A stretch of DNA of 64,000 bases. Origin: Apodemus sylvaticus (lineage: Eukaryota; Chordata; Mammalia; Rodentia; Muridae). Location: positions 78,011,684 to 78,075,683 of the forward strand of contig NC_067472.1 in assembly GCF_947179515.1 (NCBI RefSeq), written 5' to 3'. Shown one piece after another: positions 12,601 through 21,829 of this stretch (position 1 is the first letter of the stretch; every line of letters begins with the position of its first letter). The position numbers and the translations under genes were made by a program. The notes under the pieces were generated by a model. The model had not been told where the DNA came from and made no database searches. It saw only the letters and a list, made by a program, of their open reading frames with translations.

Positions 12601-15600
12601 TATGAGTCACCACTGACAAAAGCCACAGGCCAGGCTGCAGGGCCCAAGTTGGGAATCCCTGTGCATTTACTGGCCTCTTCACTAGAGCACCAGGTCTCTT
12701 CTGGACCCCAGGTGTCAAGAGCTGGCCTGACAGGCCTGGACAAACATCTTCCCAGACTATCAGAGGGCATGGTAACCCTCAGCAACTCCTGTGATTGCAT
12801 CCGCGCTGTCCGAGCTGTGGTCTGTCTATGAACTCTTCCAGAGCACAGGTAAGACTAAAATGCTGGTGTTCCAATGGGTGAAGCATGTGAGTAGTAATGG
12901 TCACAGTTAAAGCCCTGAGATGTTTCCACTTCCCATGGATTCTACTCAGTTCTGGTGTACTATCTCACCAAACCTATGAGAACTATGAAGAATTTGAGCT
13001 GGGCCTGCTGGTGCAGACCTGTAATTCTAGCCTGCTCTGGAGTAAAAGGACCACAAAACCAGCCTAGGCAACATGGAGACCCCGCCTCAAAAAGAAAAAC
13101 CGAAAAAGATGGCCTATGCACCAGGCCATGGGTTCAATTCTTAGTACAGGGAAGGGAGAGAAGGAAGGAAGTAGGATTTAAAAAAAAAAAAAGAAAGAAA
13201 GAAAAAAGAAAAGAAAGGCATGAGGAAGTTAAAAAACTACCCCAAGGGCATAGACTCACAGGAGCAAACAGTCTTTCAGAGGCATTTGCCTCTGGCTCCC
13301 TGCATACCAGCCTCCCTGACTCCACAGACACCGACGGCACAAGACTAGCTCTCCAGCCCAGGTCCCAAGGAAAAGGGTGGGGTTTCAGTTCTGCCCCTAA
13401 CTAGACTAGCAAGCTTCCAGTGTGCATCATCCCCTCCTGGTCGGCTAAGATGTGAACAAAGATAACTCCACCTTTGGGGGTTGGGGCAAGAAAGTATCTT
13501 ATCTATCCAAGACTGGTTTCCAATTCAAGCTCCTCCTGCCTCAGCCTCCCAAGGGCATTGGGACGCAACATTGTTAAAGCCTTGATGGACATCTGAGTCC
13601 TGGGAAAGCCTTGAATTTACTCAGTGAAACATTTCTTGAACATCTATCCATACTGCCTTTGTACTATGCTGGGGATATGAAGATAAAAATCGATACAAAG
13701 TATGCGTCCGCAACCCCAGGCCTCTGTGTGCTCCATTAGGGGAACAGCCTGCCGTGGGAGCCTGAGGGAGGAGGAAGCTTGCTGGAAGGGAACAGAGGGA
13801 AGGCAGGCTAGAGGGGTGACCAGCATTTCTAAACAAGGTTAGGAGGCTGCTGGGGGCTGGGGGTCAAGAGAGAAGGCGGCTGGTTCAGGAGACCCAAGCC
13901 ACCCAAGGCTGCTTCAGAGGCCAAAGGCTACCTGTAAAGGTTTTCGCAAATAAATGAAAACTGGAAACAAATCAGACAATTCCAGAAGACGGACCTCAAA
14001 ATTTGGCACATACTAACTTTTAACATATATAAAGGGAAATAGTCTGGAGCCCAAGGGTACAGATTGAAACTCCTGGGGGTGGGGGGCAGTGGTTGCACAC
14101 GCCTTTAATCCCAGTACTGGGGAGGCAGAGGCAGGCTGATTTCTGAGTTCGAAGCCAGCCTGGTCTACAGAGTTCCAGGACAGCCAGGGCTACACAGAGA
14201 AACCTTGTCTTGGAAAACCAAAAAAAAATAAAGAAAGAAAAGAAAAGAAACTCCTGGTTCTACTGTGTCTTCTCTACAGAGCCCCTGGGAAGGTCGTGAG
14301 CTCATGAAAGGATGGTATTACAATACAGACACAATAAGGAAGAATCATCACAATCAGAGAATCAGACACCTGTGATACACCACTTAGCAAGCAAGGATGG
14401 TGGCAACAGTGGTCCTCAGGCCTGTCTGGCCACTCACCAGCGGCTCCAAGTCCGGCAGACTCTCATGCAGACACACAGCTCCCGGGGTCCAAGGTGCTGG
14501 AAGACACGAAGCCAGGCAGCCCGAGGCAGAGGGTGGTCGGATCCAGCAGCCAAAGGCAGAGTATCAGGCTCAGGGCTTCGAGGAGGGGGCCGTACTACAT
14601 GCCGCTCCAACTGTGGAGGCCTCGGTGGGGGGGCAGGGCCCAGGGGCCAGCTGAGCAGTGGTCCCCCACTGCCGGGGCGTATAGCCCGCCGTCCCCCACG
14701 GTTCTCCTTCTCGCCAGAGCTGCCCCGCGCTGGCCGCCGCCCATTCCGGGCCTCCCCAGGTGCTTCGTCCTCACTAAGCGACGTGCCTGATGAATCTGAG
14801 TCAGAGTCTGAGTCCGAGGACGAGGACGAGGTATCAGGGACCCGCTCCAGCAGCTGGCACATCCGCTTGAAACGCTCCAGCTTCTCCCTCTGTGGGGATG
14901 GGGACGGCACTGCCGGGCCCTCGGCAGAAGCTAGAGGTGGCTTTGGTTTCTGCAAGGAGACAGGTGAGGCTGTACGAGGTCCTAGAGCGCACTTTCCCAA
15001 CCACTCACCCAAAGGAGTCAGCAGAGGGTGAAGAGCCCGGGAGACAGCCCGATTCCTGATTGTTCCTAAACTGCCCATCCTGGACTTCAGCTTCCTTAGC
15101 TACAGTGTGAAGCCACCATTCAAAGTCCAGATAGCCTGGTGTCAAGGGCTCATGAACCTCCCAGCACGTGTGTAATGTGTGGCTTGCCTTTTCAACTCTG
15201 GGGCACAGAAAGGACCTGCTTGACCGTCTACAACATGGAACAGCGCGACTGAGACGTGCCCAGAGTAGGAAGCAATCCCTGCCTGGCGTGTGTAGAGCAC
15301 CCTTGTTCTGACTCAATGGACGACTTGGCTACTCCTTTTCCACGAGGAAAGTGAGTGTGGCTCAAAGAGACTAGGTGACTTGTCCAAAGTTACAAATTGC
15401 TATTTGGTGCAGGACTTGGACAAGCAGAACCATGTGTTCAGATTACCAGTGCAAAGTAGTATCAGAACTCCAGCTTAGCCATGGGACCTTGGGCCAGTCT
15501 TTGACCTCTCTGGGCCCATTACTTTTATATCTCATTGGATTCATCTGTCTGTGAGATGGGAGAAGTTAAGTCTGTCTTCATCTCACAAATCAGAAAAGCC

Positions 15601-18600
15601 ATTTGCCAACCCAGAGTAGGTAACAAGTTGCCAAGACCATGTAAACAATCAGTGATCTGGCAAAAAATTTAAACTCAGTTCTTTCCCCTTAAGCTTAGAA
15701 CACTGAGGGAAGTGGGCTAAACACTATCCTAATGGCTGCTGGAAATGAGGAGTTCCTACCACCTGGACCCAGGCTATTCCCCCACCCAACTCCTCCCAGG
15801 GGTCCGCAGGGACCATGTAGGGCTAGGGCAAGACAAAGTGAGGAGGAAAGGACTGGTCTTAGCCTCCATGGTGGGAAGGGGGCAGGGGAGAGGGAAGAAG
15901 GAGGTCCCCGGCACACCTCCCAGTTCTCGGGAGGGAGCCCAGGGTGGCAGGATGAGAATGCCTGGCTCGGATTCAGAACCCTGGGGGGCAGAAGGCCGGG
16001 GCTGCCTGGGTCCGCTCCTCGGAGGAGGCAGGCATCTCCACCCACCTTCTTCAAGTGCCTCTCTCGGCCTCCTTTCACCTACCAGGGTAAGGAGATACAG
16101 GGAAGAAAGAGACCCCATTAGAGACCCTGACAACCAAAGTAAGGTTCCTCCCCCCCTTTGGACTACAAATCCCAGAAGCCCCCATCCTAGGAAGACTGCT
16201 CAGCAGCCTAACCTTGTAATCAGTTGTCTTCCCTTACTGAGCATGCTCCTCAGCTCCCTGCTTCCCCTTCAGGCGTTTTCTGAGCCCTTCCCTCCCTCCG
16301 CCTCTGTAGTAGTTTGAGCATGCTCTGTTGCTCCTCCCTAATCCTCCAGGTCTCTCAAAGATTCTTGGCCTGTACCAGTTACCCCTCGCTTGTGTTTCTT
16401 TTTCATAGTGAGCATGTTCCTTGCACAGATCCCATGACAACTCACAAACACCTCTGGGGGAATCCGCGCAGCCTCACTCCCCAGGTCAGGTAGGAACTGG
16501 CTCCAACACCAACCCACCCAACCTGGCTACAGCTCCCAGAATCCCGTGTTGTGAACCAGCCTTCCCCTTCCGCTCACCTTTTTCCTTGGGGTGGGGGGCT
16601 CATTCCCCCCCTCCCTCTCCTTCCGTTTGGGGGGCCCAGGCACATCGTCAGGGGTAGGGCCAGCAGGTAAGGGTCCCTTTCTTCTGGGCAGGGGTGGCGG
16701 AGGCGGCGGCTCCTCTGTCAGCTTCCATCCACCCCCTAGGTTACCGCCTTCCTCACCATTGTCAGCCCTGCGGCGCCCTGGACCCTCACCTGCGTCCTGG
16801 AAAGCGTAAGCTGGGGATGAGGCCCCACCTAGTTCCGGGTCTTCCACCCTTTCCCTATCTCAGGCCCTGCTTTACCTTGCTTGTCCGTCCTTCCTGGGTA
16901 CATCGGGGGCACTCCCAGCAGTTGGGTATCTCTGAATTGATAACACCCTCAGCCTTTCCCATCTGCAGGCAAGAGACCAAATAATGGATAGAAGGTGCCA
17001 AGATACACTCAGGGGCAGTGTGGCCTCCCTCCTCGCTCCCTGACAGTCCACCCAGCCAGGCTGCAGGCTGCTTCCCAGAGTTGTCACCTTCAGACAGCCG
17101 GGGTGGACGATCTCGTTGCAGATTGTACACTCCATGAGACTCAAACTAAACTTCTCTTCTTCTCCCTCCACTGTATCCTCCTTTCCAGCCTCCCCACACA
17201 AGAGGCATACAGCTGTGTGTGGGAGCACGGGCTGTAGGACAAGAGGAGGCATCAGAGACCTCGAAACCAAGCTGAGCTGGGCGGCGGTGGCGCACGGTGG
17301 TGTCAGCTATAAGGCGAAGCCTTCAGAAACAATTTAACCTCACTGCTTCTTCATCTCTAAGGTGGGGAGAGGGTCTTTCCTTTGCAGGACCATTGTTAAG
17401 AACAAGACAAAGCGCCAGGCAGTTGTGGCGCACACCTTTAATCCCAGCACTTGGCAGGCAGAGGCAGGCGGATTTCTGAGTTCAAAGCCAGCCTGGTCTA
17501 CAGAGTGAGTTCCAGCATAGCCAGGGCTATAGAGAGAAACCTTGTCTCGGAAAAACCAAACCAAACAAAACCAAACAAAACAAGACAGCGTATGAGGGGC
17601 TGAGACACAGCTAGTGTAGTCATTATTGTTAGCACAGGATCAGAACTGGCTCCGAGTGGACAACACCGCAGGCAAATGAATGCTCAGACGGTTAAAGAAG
17701 TAAGAAGTCCGAGGCTGATTCTAAGGTTGTTCGGAGGCAGCCCGAGGGTGGCTCTGGGAGCCCACAGTGGACCAGTGGGAGCATATGAGGTCACAGCTGC
17801 TTTAGTCGTAGGGTAAAGGCAGCAACCCCAGACAGTGTGACTTCAGGGAAGACAATGGTAGCACTGAATTATATCAGGGATGCTGACAGCCAGGGATCTA
17901 GATCAAGGGAGACATATCAGAGGTGAAGCAAGGGGCGGGGGACAAAGGAAGGGAGCGCGCTGAGGGGTGAAAGTGCAGCAGGAAGGAGGAGCTGGAGGAA
18001 GGCAGGCGGCCCTGGGGAAAGGCCCTTCTGGCGCCCCAGGCTGCTGAAAGGATGAGGGAGGCAGGAAAGAAACCATGTTTCCCAGATAACCCCCATGCTG
18101 GGCCTTTCAATAGGACATTCATAGTGTACTACTATCTAATCTTTGCAACTCAGCAAAAGAGACATTTCAGAGAAGGTACTTGAAGTCAGTGACTTGCTCA
18201 AGGTCACAAGAGGGGGGGTCCTGGCCTCAATTTCAAGACACCTGAAGGTGTGTGAAAGACCGGAGAAATGCAAAAGCTATTTCCCATGGTAGGGCTGGGT
18301 CCCTTTTACACAGATACCTAGGCAGGGGCCTACAGCAGGGCTGAGCTTTCTACAGACCTGAGGTAGATTCTTCTGTATATCGCACTTTTCGACAAAGACA
18401 AAAATCAAACATTTAAACAAATCAGTGAAGAAATACAGAAGTGAGTGTATAAACAGCAGCCGGAAGGAAAATTCAGGGAAGCTGCCACTGGACACCCAGA
18501 GAATACTCAGGCCTGACCACTGACGCAGCTCTGGGCAAATATGCCCGAGGATCCGCGTCCCGGGCACGGGGTCTAACTCACCGCGGTGCACTGCCGAAGC

Positions 18601-18758
18601 AGGCACGACTGCTTCATGCGCCCGGGCCCCCCGAACTTCTTCATGTCTCGGCAGAAATGGCAGTCCCCGCACTCAGTTCGAACACAGGCCCGGCAACGAC
18701 GGCAGCGGGTTCGGCGTCGGCGCGCTCCGGCCCCCGGTCCCCGGCTGCTCGACGACAT
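486..18758 (-). CDS. Fbxl19: Fbxl19, F-box/LRR protein 19 with CXXC and PHD zinc fingers (spliced, 10 coding exons, 674 aa)
   Basis: Joining minus-strand segments 18758-18582, 17231-17088, 16962-16876, 16796-16578, 16078-15917, 14949-14438, 5886-5723, 5500-5339, 991-773 and 664-486 gives 2025 bases (674 codons plus stop), with every junction GT-AG and in phase. Domains read from the translation: CXXC zinc finger with eight cysteines (19, 22, 25, 30, 33, 36, 52, 57) and a [10 protein letters not shown] stretch; PHD finger (C68, C71, C94, C97, H102, C105, C122-C128); basic/proline linker; Ser/Asp-rich acidic tract near 302-325; F-box near 402-447; leucine-rich repeats to the C terminus. Family knowledge: the CXXC domain binds unmethylated CpG DNA (KDM2A/B relatives), and the F-box recruits SKP1-CUL1 ubiquitin ligase in the nucleus. 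An upstream in-frame extension (PSALLTPP before the Met) exists at the start of this exon, so a longer N terminus from an upstream exon is possible. Recognition is very secure. Confidence 0.96.
773..991 (-). CDS. Fbxl19: Fbxl19 coding exon 9 (LRR)
   Basis: It encodes [19 protein letters not shown] through LVHLNLAG. Acceptor CCTAG, donor GTAAGTG. Reading on through the donor gives non-conserved sequence, which confirms the splice. Confidence 0.95.
2400..2595 (+). mobile_element. B2/B3-type SINE, diverged
   Basis: Contains the tRNA-like GAGTTCAATTCCCAGGATCC box and an A/T-rich 3' end. Confidence 0.55.
3150..3395 (-). mobile_element. B1 fragment followed by B2/B3-type SINE
   Basis: B1 end at 3150-3222 (GAGTGCTGGGCTTACC) and a B2/B3 at 3225-3395 (GATTCAAACCCAGGTCCCCT). 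Confidence 0.6.
3991..4153 (-). mobile_element. B1 SINE
   Basis: Poly-T head then GAGACAGTGTTTCTCTGTGT through to ACTGCCCGGC. Confidence 0.9.
4465..4876 (+). mobile_element. B2 SINE followed by B1 SINE and (AATA)n tail
   Basis: B2 at about 4465-4692 (GTGAGTTCAAACCCCAGCAA); B1 at about 4705-4830 with poly-A and an (AATA)n to 4876. Confidence 0.85.
5339..5500 (-). CDS. Fbxl19: Fbxl19 coding exon 8 (LRR)
   Basis: It encodes [18 protein letters not shown]...[11 protein letters not shown], classical cysteine-containing LRRs. The donor is a weak CAG/GTTTGA, noticeably poorer than the others in this gene, but phase and protein continuity into the next exon ([10 protein letters not shown]) support it. 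Confidence 0.92.
5547..5722 (-). repeat. 35-bp minisatellite, five copies, filling Fbxl19 intron 7
   Basis: The plus-strand unit begins TGTGTCCGTCTGTCCCGACT and ends CATCACCATCCTACC. Five near-identical copies run up to the exon 7 donor. Copy variants are CAACTC, CATCTG, CATCATC and a two-base insertion. Confidence 0.9.
5723..5886 (-). CDS. Fbxl19: Fbxl19 coding exon 7 (F-box end, first LRR)
   Basis: It encodes [16 protein letters not shown]...WLLNRLQ. The donor GTAAGATG lies at the edge of a 35-bp minisatellite whose units each contain a similar GTAGGATG string. Confidence 0.95.
7022..7400 (+). mobile_element. Two diverged B1-type SINEs
   Basis: GGCAGGCATGGTGGGTCATA at about 7030 and GGGAGCGGTGGCACACGCCT at about 7308. 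Confidence 0.6.
7905..8076 (-). mobile_element. B1 SINE
   Basis: GGGTTTCTCTGTGTAGCCCT at about 7942; the 3' end is diverged. Confidence 0.85.
9366..9560 (+). mobile_element. B2/B3-type SINE with (CA)n tail
   Basis: A tRNA-like head (GAGAGGGCTCGGCAGGCAGG) and a (CA)n end at 9536-9551. Confidence 0.7.
11032..11170 (-). mobile_element. B1 SINE with (TTTG)n
   Basis: Poly-T and (GTTT)n, then AAGACAGGGTTTCTCTGTGT. Confidence 0.85.
11500..11910 (-). mobile_element. B2/B3-type fragment and further SINE fragments
   Basis: GCTTGAACCTAGGACCAGAA near 11512, GATGAGCCATCTCTCCACCC near 11603, and CTGCCTCCCAAGTGCTAGGA near 11848. Confidence 0.55.
14085..14228 (+). mobile_element. B1 SINE
   Basis: Landmarks CACGCCTTTAATCCCAGTAC and GCTACACAGAGAAACCTTGT. 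Confidence 0.9.
14438..14949 (-). CDS. Fbxl19: Fbxl19 coding exon 6 (acidic-serine tract and F-box)
   Basis: This 512-base exon encodes a [17 protein letters not shown] helix, a Ser/Asp repeat ([16 protein letters not shown]), a proline-rich spacer and the F-box core ([20 protein letters not shown]). Donor GTGAGT splits the Trp codon after two bases. A 239-codon open frame on the opposite strand is only its shadow. Confidence 0.95.
14950..15916 (-). other. Fbxl19: Fbxl19 intron 5
   Basis: About 970 bases of unique sequence without recognised repeats or exons. Confidence 0.8.
15917..16078 (-). CDS. Fbxl19: Fbxl19 coding exon 5
   Basis: The 54 codons start [11 protein letters not shown] and end ENWE. 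Acceptor GGTAG, donor GTGTGC. No named domain; the segment has the character of the CXXC-PHD to F-box linker. Confidence 0.93.
16079..16577 (-). promoter_or_regulatory. Fbxl19 intron with ACTACA..TCCCAG (ZNF143-like) site and three GAGCATG motifs
   Basis: The intron contains ACTACAAATCCCAGAAG at 16162-16178 and a weaker CTACAGCTCCCAGAAT at about 16527-16542, which resemble the ZNF143/Staf motif ACTACAnnTCCCA. Between them GAGCATGCTC or a close variant occurs near 16239, 16316 and 16409. A regulatory role is inferred only. Confidence 0.35.
16578..16796 (-). CDS. Fbxl19: Fbxl19 coding exon 4 (Pro/basic linker)
   Basis: The 73 codons encode a low-complexity linker with a polyproline run and the basic stretch [10 protein letters not shown]...TPRKK, a plausible nuclear-localisation region. 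Phase 0 on both sides. Confidence 0.94.
16876..16962 (-). CDS. Fbxl19: Fbxl19 coding exon 3 (PHD finger, last part)
   Basis: The 29 codons begin [10 protein letters not shown] and contain the CWECPRC cysteine cluster that closes the PHD finger. Phase 0 at both ends; donor GTAAAG. Confidence 0.94.
17088..17231 (-). CDS. Fbxl19: Fbxl19 coding exon 2 (PHD finger, first part)
   Basis: The 48 codons run [16 protein letters not shown]...IVHPGCLK, bounded by a CTACAG acceptor and a GTGACA donor. It carries the first zinc ligands of the PHD finger. Confidence 0.94.
17232..18581 (-). other. Fbxl19: Fbxl19 intron 1-2 (coding numbering)
   Basis: A B1 at 17405-17580 and a B1 fragment at about 17277-17312; the rest is unique sequence. 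No additional exon could be supported. Confidence 0.8.
17405..17580 (+). mobile_element. B1 SINE in Fbxl19 intron
   Basis: CACACCTTTAATCCCAGCAC to an (AAACC)n tail. Confidence 0.9.
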
Positions 18759-18782
18759 TGGGGGCGTCAGCAACGCCGAAGG
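18582..18782 (-). CDS. Fbxl19: Fbxl19 first coding exon (CXXC finger)
   Basis: The start codon is taken at 18758-18756 ([11 protein letters not shown]...), giving 59 codons to the GTGAGT donor just below 18582. The exon itself begins at 18782 after a CTACAG acceptor. The 24 bases before the ATG are open in frame and would encode PSALLTPP, so the exon is probably preceded by a 5' exon in the CpG island. All eight zinc-ligand cysteines of the CXXC domain lie in this single exon. Confidence 0.93.
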
Positions 18783-19620
18783 CTGTAGGCAGATGGTGGT
18801 AAGGTTGGCAAGGTCAGAGAGGCCTGCAAAGCCTGGCCTAAGAGTCCCCTGGCCGCAAGCTCAATGAACCTCGGATGGGGCAGAGCTTCTACTTCTACCC
18901 TCAAAGAAGGTCAGCCCTTTAGTGTGTGTCCAGAGCAGCGGGCCACTCCCTCAAGACTTCCCTCCTTCTGGAAGGAGGGACACTGAGGCCCCTCCTCTAA
19001 CATCCCAAGCCAAGGTTCCTGGAAAGGGCTTCATATCTGCAGCATTCCCTCAAGGAGCTTCGAACTCATACCTGTTACCCAAACCCACATTCCCTCCAGA
19101 TTCCAGGGCTGGCACCCCACTCTCCCCTCCTCTCTCATGGGTACTAGTCATACAAACCTTTAGAACCTAGATACTCCATGCAGACCCACTCCATTTCTCA
19201 TAACCCGATGTGCTCTCAACTTCCCCAGGGCTGACACCCCTGAAATGCTTAAGTGTCCCTTCTCAGGCCACACAAGTCGTCCTCCTCCAAGTTATCCAAT
19301 AGGATCCCTCAGGCAATCTGGGTAATCTCCCAGATTCGCTGGGATTCTATAAACTGCCCTAGCATCTCAACAAAATTCAAGGTGGGCTCACTTTTTAGGT
19401 CTTCCCACCCCCATTCACGTCTTACCAGCCTGCTTTTCATCCCTAATTGTCTGGAATCCCTGGGGCTCTCCTGCCCATGGAAACCAGATCCTCTGAAATC
19501 CCACATGGGCTCAGCCTGGAGGGTCTCTTCCCAGTCAGTCTTAGACCTGCTTGCCCCTGGCTTCTCCCTTTCCAAGGACTTCCAGACCATCCACAGGCTA
19601 TGGGGCCCTCCAGCACTCCG
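18783..19620 (-). other. Fbxl19: Fbxl19 5' intron, unique sequence
   Basis: This lies between the CTACAG acceptor at 18783-18788 and the CpG island. No repeat or exon recognised; the 5' donor could not be assigned with confidence. Confidence 0.5.
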
Positions 19621-20520
19621 GGGGAGGGGCCAGGAGGGCGGCGACTGGAGGCGGGGTGGAGGGGGAGGTCTGCAAGGGGCAGCAGGGTCGGGGAAGGAAG
19701 GCCACTTCCTAGGGTTGGAGGTTATAGGAAAGAAGGTTGGAGAAGAGTTTGGAGCAAAGGGAGGGTCAGGCTGGGGGCGGGGAAGGCAGGGAGAGGCCAG
19801 GCTGAGGATGAATGGGAGTGGGAGCTGCCCAGGTCTGGGGGTGAGGAGGAGCCGCATGAACCCACCTCACACGTGTCCCGGGAGCCATCTCTCCCTTCTC
19901 GGCAGCTCCCGGCGGGTCGGCGGCCATCGGCGGCGGGGGGGACGGGGGGCGCGGGGCGCGGAACGCTCAGAACGCCGGGGTCCACGGCCCCCCGAGGGCG
20001 CTCGGCCCCTCCCTCCGGCGGAGGCCGGGACAGCAGCGAGTGGAGATGGGGAGCGCCGGGGGCGAGGCCCTCCCACGGGCTGCGGCGCGGCCCTTCCAGG
20101 GGGAGGTCCTGCTCTGGGGGGCTCAGTCCCTCAGCCCCCCCAGGCCAACGGGGGCTTCTCGGGCGCAGGGTGCTCAGCTTTTGCCCGGGCCCCACTCAGT
20201 CCCGGGTATGAGTCTTAGCTCCCCACCCCCACCTTCCCCCCCAGAGCCCCCGACCCTTAACTGGCCCCTTCCCAGCTCCAACTGCCCAGGGGTCCAGGGA
20301 AAGACCAGGGGCCCCCCACCGTTTCCGGGGTTCAAACCCCGCCCACCGCCGGTTCCCGGGGAGGGGGGGGTCGCTGCAACCTGCCCCCCTCCCCTGGGTC
20401 CGCCCCTGTACTGCGGCCCCCTGACCTACGGAGACAGGGCGCGCAAAGGGGGGTGAAGGAAGCTGCTTCGGCCCCGCCCCCCCAGCCTGCACGCGCCCCC
20501 GCCCTGCCCCCTTCAAACGC
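19620..20520 (-). promoter_or_regulatory. Fbxl19: CpG island / presumed Fbxl19 promoter and 5' exon region
   Basis: Very G+C-rich sequence with many CpGs and CCGCCC/GGGCGG boxes, directly upstream of the first coding exon. The start site and 5' exon are inferred to lie here. A 321-codon plus-strand frame and similar frames are expected by chance in such composition. Tandem plus-strand AATAAA hexamers follow at 20546 and 20557. Confidence 0.6.
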
Positions 20521-20864
20521 GCGACCCTTAAGATATAAAGATTTAAATAAAATTTGAATAAATCCACTCCTAAAATGGGAGGGTATAAGGAAAGGATGGG
20601 GCAGAGGCAGGAAGGGGGTGGGGGCAATTGGGATGTCTTAGCACTCCTACTCCCCTAGCCTCGCGCTGCTTCGGCCCCGGGCCCAGGTCGCCGCTCTCAT
20701 CCCTCCTCAGCTCCTTCCTCCTTCCTCCTCTCCTCCCTCTCCCCTCCCTTCTTCCCACCTCCTCCTCCTTTTTACTCCCTCCTTCTCCCAGAGGAACCCC
20801 GCCCCCTTCTCCCTCCTTCCTTCACCACCTTTACTTTCCAGGACGAATGCGTGCAAAGCACGAC

Positions 20865-21829
20865 GGGAGTTGTAGTTCTCCGAATTCTAGAGCTATCGTG
20901 GGAAAAGTGGGACACTCGAGCCAGCCGGTACTACAAATAAGATGGCGAAAGGGATGCCATGCTGGGAGCCGAGCATGGCGGGAATTATAGTCCAGTTGAC
21001 CAGAGACTCCCCGTAGCAGAACATAGAGAAGGAGCGGGAAGGATGACTACAAGCAAGATGGCCTTTTCCCCCGACCCGACCTCCTTTCCAGGCATTCACA
21101 CGCCCTCTGGTCCACAACCCTCCGCGTGTGTGGTACCTGACGGGAGTCGCAGTCCATCTGCAGCCTTCCCGCTGCCATTTCTACTCATCAGGAACAATGG
21201 AAAGGTGAAAAGAAACGAGGACTACAAGCAAGATGGCGATCGAGGGGCGTACACCAATAAGTCGATCTTAAGAAGTGGGATGGGAATAGTAGTTTTCTAG
21301 CCTTCCTGTGTTCCTTTAAGGATGCCAGAACCGGGAGGAAAAAGAGACTACTATAAAGATGGCAGGATACCTAACCTTTCCTGGTCGCTTCATTCTACCA
21401 CTTGGAGCTCCTCGCCCGCCTGAACTATCAAAATCCAGCATTCGAAGATGCAAAGCCAGCCGGGAATTGTAGTCTTTCCCGTTCCCCTTTTTATCTTCTG
21501 TCGAGACAATGGAAGTGAGCGGGGCGGGGACTACCACAAAGATGGAGGGTGAAGGAGTAGACGATGCTATGGGATTTGTAGTCCAATCGCTAATAGTATT
21601 CTCGGCGGATGTGTAGGAAAGGACTACTGCAGAGATGGCAACCTAGTCGCTTGCCCCTCGTGCTAGTACCTGGTGGGGTATGTAGTCTCTGCTTTAGTTG
21701 TACAGAGAAAGGACGCTACTGTTGAAATATGTATCACCGTGAACACGCCAAATTGCAAGCTGACGGAAACGGAAAGTCTCTTTGCTTTTGGCCTCCTTTT
21801 CTAAAGGGTTTGCAGGGAAATGTAGTCCC
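20865..21829. repeat. Degenerate array of convergent TGTAGT / ACTACA motif pairs with AAGATGG tails
   Basis: Left half-sites of the form GGGAnTTGTAGTcc start near 20865, 20980, 21142, 21284, 21462, 21571, 21675 and 21815. Right half-sites of the form GGACTACnnnnAGATGG start near 20929, 21045, 21219, 21346, 21528 and 21621, with a decayed one at 21711. Left and right alternate strictly, so there are about seven convergent pairs with period about 90-180 bp and one leftover half-site. Left halves match the ZNF143/Staf (ACTACAnnTCCC) consensus and right halves end in a YY1-like AAGATGGC. Function is inferred; the motif positions are read directly. Confidence 0.75.

Larger units (their letters stand above)
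5887..14437 (-). other. Fbxl19: Fbxl19 intron 6 (about 8.5 kb)
   Basis: It separates the F-box exon from the LRR exons. The contents are SINE fragments, a G-rich tract near 9947-9988, an (A/G)-rich run near 13140-13220 and otherwise unremarkable sequence. The open frames inside lack splice support or recognisable protein similarity. Confidence 0.85.

Noticed and set aside
14312..15031. 239-codon plus-strand open frame
   Set aside because: It lies exactly opposite Fbxl19 coding exon 6; composition-driven shadow of a real coding exon.
15745..16317. 190-codon plus-strand frame
   Set aside because: Overlaps Fbxl19 coding exon 5 in antisense and runs into an intron; no domain.
19253..20218. 321-codon plus-strand frame in the Fbxl19 CpG island
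   Set aside because: GC-rich chance frame with no domain or splice support. The downstream AATAAA pair keeps a non-coding antisense transcript possible, but not this protein.
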